DNA from: Streptomyces sp. NBC_01217
Lineage (GTDB): Bacteria; Actinomycetota; Actinomycetes; Streptomycetales; Streptomycetaceae
Direction of reading: 5' to 3'
Assembly: GCF_035994185.1 (NCBI RefSeq)
Contig: NZ_CP108538.1
Coordinates: forward strand, 4,565,501-4,629,500
Length of the DNA: 64,000 nt
The notes under the pieces are model-generated. The model made no database searches, was not told where the DNA came from, and saw only the letters and a list, made by a program, of their open reading frames with translations. Position 1 is the stretch's first letter. Every line of letters begins with the position of its first letter. The translations under genes and the position numbers were made by a program. Below, piece after piece: positions 36,154 through 43,607 of the stretch.

Positions 36154-36171
36154 AGGGCGTCGGCCGGTGGT

Positions 36172-37509
36172 TCAGCGGGTGGCTCCGGTGACGATCCACT
36201 TGCCCGATCGGGTGCGCAGCCAGAGTGTCACGAGGCGGACGGCCATCATCAGGGTCATGGCCCACCACAGCGCGGTCAGGCCGCCGCCGAATGCTGGTAC
36301 CAGCAGGGCGACCGGTGCGAAGACGGCCAGCGTGACGAGCATGGCCCAGGCCAGATACCGCCCGTCTCCGGCACCCATCAGCACTCCGTCCAGGACGAAG
36401 ACCACGCCGGCGATCGGCTGGGACAGCGCCACCACCAGCAGCGCCGGGATCAGAGTGTTCTGAACGGACTGGTCGCCGGTGAAGAGGGGGACGAACAACG
36501 GCCGGGCAAGGACGATCAAAGCACCGAACACCACCCCGGACGCGATGCCCCACTGCACCATGCGGCGGCATGCCTCTTGTGCGCCCTTGGCGTCATCGGC
36601 TCCCAGATATCGGCCGATGATGGCCTGCCCCGCGATGGCGATGGCGTCGAGCGCGAAGGCCATCAGACTCCAGAGGGAGAGGATGATCTGGTGCGCGGCG
36701 ATCTCGGTGTCGCCGAGTCGGGCGGCGACGGCTGTGGCGATCAGCAGCACGGCACGGAGCGACAGCGTGCGGACCAGCAGTGGAACACCCGCCTGGGCGC
36801 TGGCCCTGATGCCTGCGGCATCGGGCCGAAGTGAGGCGTCGTACCGGCGAGCTCCCCGTACCACCACGACCAGATAGGCGGCGGCCATGGCGACCTGTGC
36901 GATCACGGTGCCCCAGGCCGATCCGGCGATGCCGAGTCCGGCGCCGTAGACGAGCCCTGCGTTGAGGGCTCCGTTGGCCGCGAAGCCTCCGACGGCGACA
37001 TAGAGCGGGGTCCGGGTGTCCTGCAGACCGCGGAGCACACCGGTCGCGGCCATCACCACGAGCATGGCCGGGATGCCGAGGCTGGAGATCCTCAGATAGG
37101 TGGTGGCGTAGGAGGCTGCGGTGTCGGAGGCGCCGAAAGCGTCCACGAGCCAGGGTGCGGTGGGGAGCGTGAGGGCGATGACGAGGATGCCGAGCAGGAG
37201 GGCCAGCCAGATGCCGTCCATGCCCTGTCGGATCGCGGAGGCCAGATCGCCCGCTCCGACCCGTCGCGCCACCGCCGCGGTGGTGGCGTACGCGAGGAAG
37301 ACGAAGATGCTGACGGCGGTGGTCAGCAGTGCGGCGGCGACGGCCAGGCCGGCCAGCTGCGGTGTGCCGAGATGGCCGACGATGGCACTGTCGACCATCA
37401 CGAAGAGCGGCTCGGCGACGAGCGCTCCGAAGGCGGGGACGGCGAGCGAGATGATCTCGCGGTCGTGCCGTCGGCGACTGGGCGGCGGGGGTACCGGGGC
37501 CTGGATCAT
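36172..37509 (-). CDS. MATE-family multidrug efflux transporter
   Basis: This polytopic membrane protein has about 445 residues from ATG 37509. Twelve hydrophobic segments are organised as two halves. Hallmarks are LAVPAFGALVAEPLFVMVDSAIVGHLG in the first half and the related RTLSLRAVLLIATAVAARLGDTEIAAHQI in the second. Such proteins export drugs or metabolites using Na+ or H+. The in-frame TTG at 37518 is an alternative start. It is convergent with rplI and divergent from dnaB. Confidence 0.87.
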   Translation of the reverse strand: MIQAPVPPPPSRRRHDREIISLAVPAFGALVAEPLFVMVDSAIVGHLGTPQLAGLAVAAALLTTAVSIFVFLAYATTAAVARRVGAGDLASAIRQGMDGIWLALLLGILVIALTLPTAPWLVDAFGASDTAASYATTYLRISSLGIPAMLVVMAATGVLRGLQDTRTPLYVAVGGFAANGALNAGLVYGAGLGIAGSAWGTVIAQVAMAAAYLVVVVRGARRYDASLRPDAAGIRASAQAGVPLLVRTLSLRAVLLIATAVAARLGDTEIAAHQIILSLWSLMAFALDAIAIAGQAIIGRYLGADDAKGAQEACRRMVQWGIASGVVFGALIVLARPLFVPLFTGDQSVQNTLIPALLVVALSQPIAGVVFVLDGVLMGAGDGRYLAWAMLVTLAVFAPVALLVPAFGGGLTALWWAMTLMMAVRLVTLWLRTRSGKWIVTGATR

Positions 37510-37967
37510 GGGGGTCAATCTAATCTTCCACAGGTAATGGATGCAATGCCAATGAGGTCCTTACATTTTCTGGGACTCGGTGTTCTCCGGTGCGCTGTTT
37601 GTCGTGATCTTGTGCTGACTTGGAAAGTTTTTCTCCCCCACAGCCCGTGGATGGAGAAAGGCCAGGTCAGGAAGCTGGTAATGAGGGTGCTATGAGTTTG
37701 TCCACAGTGCTGTCCCCCGCTCCGTGCACAGGTTCTGTGGAGTTCTCCACAGCATCTGGTGCGTCGTCCACATGCCCTGTGGATAACCAGATTGGCTGAC
37801 GGTGCTGAGCGGCCTACCGTGGTCCGGCGCCCGCACCCCGTTTCGGCCCTGGAACCCGCAGAACTCGATGCGCCGGAACCGGAGTCGGGCGTCTTGTTTG
37901 TCGGTGCTGTGCCGTAAGAAAGAGTGGCACGGCGAGGTCCGCGGAGCGGACGGGAGGAGGTGGCCCG
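37510..37967. promoter_or_regulatory. Gene-free region before dnaB with a DnaA-box cluster
   Basis: This 458-bp gap holds a dense set of DnaA-box-like 9-mers between 37698 and 37786. TTGTCCACA at 37698-37706 is a perfect match. TTCTCCACA at 37743-37751 and TCGTCCACA at 37764-37772 are close. TTATCCACA on the minus strand at 37778-37786 is a perfect E. coli-type box. The rest holds the divergent promoters; dnaB has GGAGGAGG at 37953-37960. Confidence 0.7.
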
Positions 37968-39446
37968 GTGAGCATTCCCGAGCCTTTGGACGACCCCTGG
38001 GCCGACACCGGTCCCAGCGACCGTCTGCCCGTTACCCGCCAGCGCCGCGGCGAAGGCCGGGACCGCGGCGAACAGCACGAACGCGGCAGGGAGAGCGGCG
38101 GATGGGAGGGCGGTTCCCCCGGCTTCGAGCGGGTGCCGCCCCAGGACCTCGACGCCGAGCAGTCGGTCCTCGGCGGCATGCTGCTGTCCAAGGACGCCAT
38201 CGCCGATGTCGTGGAGATCATCAAGGGCCACGACTTCTACCGCCCCGCCCACGAGACCGTCTACCAGGCGATCCTCGACCTCTATGCCAAGGGCGAGCCG
38301 GCCGACCCGATCACGGTGGCCGCCGAGCTGGTCAAGCGCGGCGAGATCACCAAGGTGGGCGGAGCCCCGTATCTGCACACCCTGGTCCAGTCGGTACCGA
38401 CCGCGGCCAATGCTTCGTACTACGCGGAGATCGTCCACGAGCGGGCGGTCCTGAGGCGGCTCGTCGAGGCCGGTACGAAGATCACGCAGATGGGATACGC
38501 GGCCGACGGCGATGTCGACGACATCGTGAACTCCGCGCAGGCCGAGATCTACGCCGTCACCGAGCAGCGCACCAGCGAGGACTATCTGCCGCTCGGCGAC
38601 ATCATGGAAGGCGCGCTCGACGAGATCGAGGCGATCGGTTCGCGCAGCGGCGAGATGACCGGGGTGCCGACGGGCTTCACCGACCTCGACGCCCTGACGA
38701 ACGGCCTGCACCCGGGCCAGATGGTGGTCATCGCGGCCCGCCCGGCCATGGGTAAGTCCACGCTGGCCCTGGACTTCGCGCGGGCCTGTTCGATCAAGAG
38801 CAATCTGCCCAGCGTGATCTTCTCCCTGGAAATGGGGCGCAATGAGATCGCGATGCGACTGCTCTCGGCCGAGGCGCGGGTGGCGCTGCACCACATGCGT
38901 TCCGGCACCATGACCGACGAGGACTGGACGCGGCTGGCCCGCCGGATGCCGGATGTCTCGGCTGCACCCCTCTACATCGACGACTCCCCGAACCTCTCCA
39001 TGATGGAGATCCGGGCGAAGTGCCGTCGCCTCAAGCAGCGCAACGACCTCAAGCTCGTAGTCATCGACTATCTGCAGCTGATGCAGTCCGGCGGCTCCAA
39101 GCGTGCCGAGAGCCGCCAGCAGGAGGTCTCGGACATGTCCCGAAACCTCAAGCTGCTCGCGAAGGAACTACAGCTCCCGGTCATCGCGCTCTCCCAGCTG
39201 AACCGTGGCCCCGAGCAGCGCACGGACAAGAAGCCGATGGTCTCCGACCTGCGTGAATCCGGATCCATCGAGCAGGACGCCGACATGGTGATCCTGCTGC
39301 ACCGCGAGGACGCGTACGAGAAGGAGTCCCCCCGGGCAGGCGAGGCCGACCTGATCGTGGCCAAGCACCGTAACGGTCCGACGGCGACGATCACCGTGGC
39401 CTTCCAGGGCCACTACTCCCGCTTCGTGGACATGGCACAGACCTGA
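37968..39446 (+). CDS. dnaB: Replicative DNA helicase DnaB
   Basis: DnaB is the hexameric helicase that unwinds DNA at the replication fork. The 492-residue protein has a roughly 55-residue Arg-rich N-terminal extension, the primase-binding N-domain starting PPQDLDAEQSVLGGMLLS, and the RecA-like ATPase domain. Walker A ARPAMGKST spans about 257-265 (K263) and Walker B is LKLVVIDYLQLM. The C-terminal ILLHREDAYEKES is conserved. No intein interrupts it. The start is GTG 37968. A Tn7-like transposon begins 10 bp after the stop, leaving the gene intact. Confidence 0.97.
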   Translation: MSIPEPLDDPWADTGPSDRLPVTRQRRGEGRDRGEQHERGRESGGWEGGSPGFERVPPQDLDAEQSVLGGMLLSKDAIADVVEIIKGHDFYRPAHETVYQAILDLYAKGEPADPITVAAELVKRGEITKVGGAPYLHTLVQSVPTAANASYYAEIVHERAVLRRLVEAGTKITQMGYAADGDVDDIVNSAQAEIYAVTEQRTSEDYLPLGDIMEGALDEIEAIGSRSGEMTGVPTGFTDLDALTNGLHPGQMVVIAARPAMGKSTLALDFARACSIKSNLPSVIFSLEMGRNEIAMRLLSAEARVALHHMRSGTMTDEDWTRLARRMPDVSAAPLYIDDSPNLSMMEIRAKCRRLKQRNDLKLVVIDYLQLMQSGGSKRAESRQQEVSDMSRNLKLLAKELQLPVIALSQLNRGPEQRTDKKPMVSDLRESGSIEQDADMVILLHREDAYEKESPRAGEADLIVAKHRNGPTATITVAFQGHYSRFVDMAQT

Positions 39447-39451
39447 CCGGG

Positions 39452-39456
39452 CTTGT
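39452..39456. repeat. Target-site duplication, left copy (CTTGT)
   Basis: CTTGT directly abuts the left terminal TGTAGG and is repeated exactly at 46912-46916 after the right terminus. It lies 6-10 bp after the dnaB stop codon. Confidence 0.85.
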
Positions 39457-39532
39457 TGTAGGGTCTCAGATTTCGCTGCACAGTCTCACGCTCTGCTTCA
39501 TATCGGCTGCACTTATGCAGTGGCCGTGAGAC
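39457..39532. repeat. Left transposon end: terminal repeat and internal GTCTCA boxes
   Basis: The terminus TGTAGGGTCTC is at 39457-39467. GTCTCA occurs at 39463-39468 and 39483-39488, 20 bp apart, and inverted (TGAGAC) at 39527-39532. Such repeated boxes are expected for TnsB binding. Confidence 0.75.
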
Positions 39533-39643
39533 AAGCAGGTCGGCGCGTTCACTCTTTCGGGCTACTTGGCTCCGAGCTCAGGCGTCCGCTCTCGACGGCG
39601 GGCAGTCTGGTCGTACGGACCACGGTCTGGGTGGGGGTACGTC

Positions 39644-40366
39644 GTGGGCATTGCTGCGGAAGTCGTGGTCAGAGTGCGCCGCCACAATGGCGACGAGGTT
39701 GAGGAGTATGCCTGGCCGGCCGTTTCCAAGGATCTGTTGGCCTCTGCGGCGCCGTGGCGGGTATTCCGCTGGCACCGAGGGCAGAAGCACTACTCGGGTA
39801 CCTACTGGTCAGCGACCATGCGCAACCACGTGATCTACGAATCCCGCCTGGAGCTAGCCCGATTGCTCTTCGCAGACTTCGATCGCAGCGTCCACGGCAT
39901 CGTGGCTCAGCCCTTCCTGCTTCAGACCGTGCTGGAAGGGAAGATCCGCAAGCACATCCCGGACTATCTCCTGTTCACCGACCAGGTGCCGGTGATCGTT
40001 GACGTCAAGCCGCTCCACCGTGTGTCCAAGCCCGAGGTCGCGTTCACCTTCAATTGGACGCGGCAGGCGGTGGAGGCGCGCGGATGGAAGTACGAGGTCT
40101 GGAGCGAGCCTCCGACGGTGGAGCTGGAGAACGTCCGATTCCTGGCGGGTTACCGCCGGGACTGGCTGTTTAGCGCCGCACTGCTGGAAGAGCTTCGTGT
40201 AATTGATCTCGATGGAGTGCCCTTGGGACGGGCCGCGACCTGTCTGCCTGGCCATTCGGGACCCCAAGTCCGGTCAGTCATCCATCATTTGCTCTGGACG
40301 CAGAGTCTTGTTACCGATCTCGACCAGCCGCTCGGCCCGTCGCGCACGCTGCGGCAGCCGGCATGA
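39644..40366 (+). CDS. tnsA: TnsA-like transposon endonuclease
   Basis: This 240-residue protein matches TnsA-like heteromeric transposase endonuclease subunits, restriction-like nucleases that cut the 5' ends of the element and so allow cut-and-paste movement. The PD-(D/E)xK residues are visible: E66/E70 in YESRLELARLLF, D107 in HIPDYLL, and D120-V-K122 in VIVDVKPLHRV. GTG 39644 is chosen because GGGGGT lies upstream; the frame is open further upstream without similarity. Its stop overlaps the tnsB start (ATGA). It lies next to the dnaB-side end. Confidence 0.85.
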   Translation: MGIAAEVVVRVRRHNGDEVEEYAWPAVSKDLLASAAPWRVFRWHRGQKHYSGTYWSATMRNHVIYESRLELARLLFADFDRSVHGIVAQPFLLQTVLEGKIRKHIPDYLLFTDQVPVIVDVKPLHRVSKPEVAFTFNWTRQAVEARGWKYEVWSEPPTVELENVRFLAGYRRDWLFSAALLEELRVIDLDGVPLGRAATCLPGHSGPQVRSVIHHLLWTQSLVTDLDQPLGPSRTLRQPA

Positions 40367-42492
40367 GCAGGGCCGGGGCTCGCGTCGGAGTCGGTACGCG
40401 ATTCTGCTACGACGGAGAGAGCGTCGAAGTGGTCGAGCTGGCGGCGACGACCATGGGAAACGAGGTGGTCCTCAAGGACGGGCATGGCTGCGTCCGGCGG
40501 CTGTCCCTGAAGGAGCTGTTGTTCTCCGACCGTGCCGAGATCGTTCCTGACCAGGCCGGTCCGTCGGCAGATGACGCTGGGGAGATCGCTTCAGTTGTCC
40601 TGAGTCAACTGCGTGATGACGAACGGCGGAAAGTCCTCGAACGAGCGGAACATGTCCGCGAGGTCCTGACGGGCTACCGCTCGGGCAGTGCGGAACTCGC
40701 ACGCTCAGGAGAACCTCGCACCGAGTACGGGCCCGGTGAGTCGGCCGAGGCCAAGTACGCGGCGAAGGCTCGGGAACTTGGGGTGTCGGTCCGCTCGGTC
40801 AAGCAATGGGTCGCGGATTTCCGGCGTCATGGTGAGGCCGGGCTTGTCTCGAAGCGCGGTTTGTCCGGGCCGACGCAGCCGTCGGTCGATGACCGTTGGG
40901 TGGAGACCGCGTTGGAGGTGATGGTCGAGCACACCGGTCAGTCGAAGCCGTCGCGGACGCTGGTGATTGAGCGGACGCGGGCCCGGGTGGTTGCCAGGTT
41001 CGGTCCGGAGGTGGTGCCGCAGCCGAGTCGAGCGACTGCGTTTCGGGTGCTGGAGGGCCTGGAGCGGAGGCATCCGCTGTTCCGGCTGAGTACGAAGCGG
41101 AACCGGGATATCGCGGATCGTCCGGAGGGTCCGTACGGGAAGCTGCGGCCGACGCGGCCGGGTGAGTATCTGCTGATGGACACCACGCGGTTGGATGTGT
41201 TCGCGTTCGATCCGCTGACGTTGAAGTGGGTGCAGGCCGAGCTGACGGTTGCGATGGACTGGTACACCCGCTGCATCACAGGGATTCGGCTGACGCCGGT
41301 GTCGACTAAGGCGGTAGATGTCAGCGCGGTGCTGTTCCAGTCGTTTCGGCCGAGGCCGGCGGGGCGGGACTGGCCGCGCGGTGCGGTCTGGCCCGAGCAT
41401 GGCATCCCGCGCACGGTCCTGGTCGACGTCGAGGGTGCCGTCGGTCCCGGGCTGGCCTCGCCACCGCTGGTGCCCGAGACGCTGGTGGTCGATCATGGCA
41501 AGGTTTACGTCTCGGAGCATCTGACGAGCGTCTGCCGCCGGATGGGGATATCGATCCAGCCGGCGAGGCTGCGGACGGGCCGGGACAAGGGACCGGTGGA
41601 GCGGTATTTCCGGACCTTGAGGGAAGGGCTGCTTGAGGCGCTTCCCGGTTACAAGGGGCCGGACATCCACTCTCGGGGCGAGGCTGCGGAGGACGATGCG
41701 TTCTTCTTCCTGGACGAGTTGGAGGCGATGATCCAAGAGTGGACGGCGGTGGTCTATCACTGCAGGCCGCACGCGAGTCTGGTCGATCCAGGGGTGCCGG
41801 GGCTGAGGATGTCCCCAGCGAAGATGTTCGAGCACGGGATGGCCAGGGCCGGCTGGATTGAAGTCCCGCGGGACAAGGATCTGGCCTTTGAGTTCCTCGC
41901 CACGAAGTGGCGCACGGTCCAGCACTACGGGGTCGAGATCGGTCGGCGCCGCTACAACGGCCCCGGCCTGCCCGAGCCGGGACTGCGAAGCCCGTATGCC
42001 GGGCCGGTGAAGAACGGCTGGCCTTTCCAGGTAGACCCCGACGACATCACCCGGATCTACTTCCGCGATTCGGCCACCCGGGCCTGGCACACGCTGGTCT
42101 GGGAGCACGCGCCGTCGGTTGAGATGCCGCTGAGCGAGGACGCGTTGACATTCGCCCGGCAGTTGGCCGCCTCGAAGTATCGCTTTCCCGACGACCGGCT
42201 CGCCGTTGCTGACTTGCTGGAGCGGTGGAACCTCGGACTGGGCACCACGATCGCCGAGCGGCGCATGGCCCTGCGGCTCTCGCGCGAGCAGGCCGCCATC
42301 GAACTTCCGGAGAGTGAGGCGGGGACGGTCGTCTCGCTTCCGTCCGTACGCAAGGCCCTCGGTCAGGACGAGGAGACCGCGAAACCGCAGAAGCCCGGCG
42401 CGGTGACGGAAACGGGTGATGACGACGAGGCCGATCTGGAGGACCTCGCCGAAGGGAACGACTTCTACGCCGATGCTCTGGAGGACGTGTGA
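40363..42492 (+). CDS. tnsB: TnsB-like DDE transposase (Mu-type)
   Basis: This 709-residue transposase of the TnsB/MuA/TniA kind binds the ends and joins 3' ends to target DNA. A helix-turn-helix is likely at about 128-155 (KYAAKARELGVSVRSVKQWV). The RNase H-like core holds D273 (LMDTTRLD), D377 (VVDHGKVY) and E413 (GPVERYFRTLREG), a complete DDE triad. A Mu-type C-terminal beta-barrel follows (YGVEIGRRRYNGPGL), and an acidic tail (DDDEADLEDLAEGND) may contact TnsC. It is coupled to tnsA and tnsC by 4-bp overlaps. Confidence 0.92.
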   Translation: MSRAGARVGVGTRFCYDGESVEVVELAATTMGNEVVLKDGHGCVRRLSLKELLFSDRAEIVPDQAGPSADDAGEIASVVLSQLRDDERRKVLERAEHVREVLTGYRSGSAELARSGEPRTEYGPGESAEAKYAAKARELGVSVRSVKQWVADFRRHGEAGLVSKRGLSGPTQPSVDDRWVETALEVMVEHTGQSKPSRTLVIERTRARVVARFGPEVVPQPSRATAFRVLEGLERRHPLFRLSTKRNRDIADRPEGPYGKLRPTRPGEYLLMDTTRLDVFAFDPLTLKWVQAELTVAMDWYTRCITGIRLTPVSTKAVDVSAVLFQSFRPRPAGRDWPRGAVWPEHGIPRTVLVDVEGAVGPGLASPPLVPETLVVDHGKVYVSEHLTSVCRRMGISIQPARLRTGRDKGPVERYFRTLREGLLEALPGYKGPDIHSRGEAAEDDAFFFLDELEAMIQEWTAVVYHCRPHASLVDPGVPGLRMSPAKMFEHGMARAGWIEVPRDKDLAFEFLATKWRTVQHYGVEIGRRRYNGPGLPEPGLRSPYAGPVKNGWPFQVDPDDITRIYFRDSATRAWHTLVWEHAPSVEMPLSEDALTFARQLAASKYRFPDDRLAVADLLERWNLGLGTTIAERRMALRLSREQAAIELPESEAGTVVSLPSVRKALGQDEETAKPQKPGAVTETGDDDEADLEDLAEGNDFYADALEDV

Positions 42493-43607
42493 ACGACAGC
42501 AGTGTTCCGGAGCCGGACAATCTCGCCCTGTCGCGGAAGGAGGACTTCAAGGCGTTCGCCGAGAGCCCCCGCCGCAGCCGGCCCGATCTACTGACCCGCA
42601 AGCAGCTGAAGTCCCTGGCCACGCAGGCACGGGCGGACTACGACCGGCAGCGCCGGAAGTGGCACGCGAACATCGGCCCCATCAAGACACCGCAACTGGC
42701 GCAACTGCACGAGGACCTGTGGGACATCGTCGACAGCAACGAGCACGACGGCGACAAGGCCAAGGGGGCGGTTGCCGTCGACGCGTTCCCGGGACTGGGC
42801 AAGACAACCTCGGTGCTTGCCTTCGCCCGCGACTTCCACCAGCGGGAGATCGATGAGTCGGGCCCGTTCACAAGCCAGGGACACGAGCGGATCCCGGTCT
42901 GCCGGGTCGGGCTGACCGGGAACACCGGGATGAAGGACCTCAACCGGGCCATGCTGGAGTTCTTCGGCCACCCCGGACAGGGACGTGGCACCACCGCCCA
43001 GTTCGGACGGCGGGTGCTGGACTGCGTGTTGTCCTGCGATGTCCGACTGGTTGTTCTGGACGATCTGCACTTCTTGAGATGGGGACAGAACAGCGGCATC
43101 GAGGTGAGCAATCACCTGAAGTGGATCGCCAACGAGTTCCCGGTGACGCTGCTGATGGTGGGGGTCGAACTTGCCGAGAAGGGCCTGTTCGGCGAGGGAA
43201 CCAACGGGCGCGACACCGCTCTGGCCCAGACGGGCCGTCGCACCACCCGTCTGGGGCTGCGTCCGTTCACCATCGAAGCGGAGGCCGGGCGACGGGAATG
43301 GCGGCAGATGCTGCTGGCCCTCGAACAGCGCCTCGTGCTCACCGACAAGCACCCCGGCATGCTCGCGGACGACCTGTCCGACTACCTCTTCGCCCGCAGT
43401 ACCGGACACATCGGCTCGCTGATGACGCTGATCAACCGCGGCTGCCAGCGGGCGGTCCGCACCGGCGCCGAACGTCTCGACCAGGAGTTGATGGACCGGG
43501 TGAAGAACGATGAGGCATCCGAGGCGGCCCGCCTCGAGCTTCAGGCCGCGTTGGAGAAGAAGCGGCTGACCAGCCGTCCGCGATCCCGGAGCCGACGAGC
43601 CGCATGA
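42489..43607 (+). CDS. tnsC: TnsC/TniB-like AAA+ transposition regulator
   Basis: This 372-residue ATPase should link target choice to the transposase, as TnsC does for Tn7. Walker A is AFPGLGKTTS (about 99-108, K105) and Walker B is LVVLDDLHFL (about 187-196). The N-terminal basic helix region RRSRPDLLTRKQLKSLATQ and the final Arg-rich tail SRPRSRSRRAA may bind DNA or partners. It starts at GTG 42489, which overlaps the tnsB stop, and its stop overlaps tniQ (ATGA). Confidence 0.9.
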   Translation: MNDSSVPEPDNLALSRKEDFKAFAESPRRSRPDLLTRKQLKSLATQARADYDRQRRKWHANIGPIKTPQLAQLHEDLWDIVDSNEHDGDKAKGAVAVDAFPGLGKTTSVLAFARDFHQREIDESGPFTSQGHERIPVCRVGLTGNTGMKDLNRAMLEFFGHPGQGRGTTAQFGRRVLDCVLSCDVRLVVLDDLHFLRWGQNSGIEVSNHLKWIANEFPVTLLMVGVELAEKGLFGEGTNGRDTALAQTGRRTTRLGLRPFTIEAEAGRREWRQMLLALEQRLVLTDKHPGMLADDLSDYLFARSTGHIGSLMTLINRGCQRAVRTGAERLDQELMDRVKNDEASEAARLELQAALEKKRLTSRPRSRSRRAA

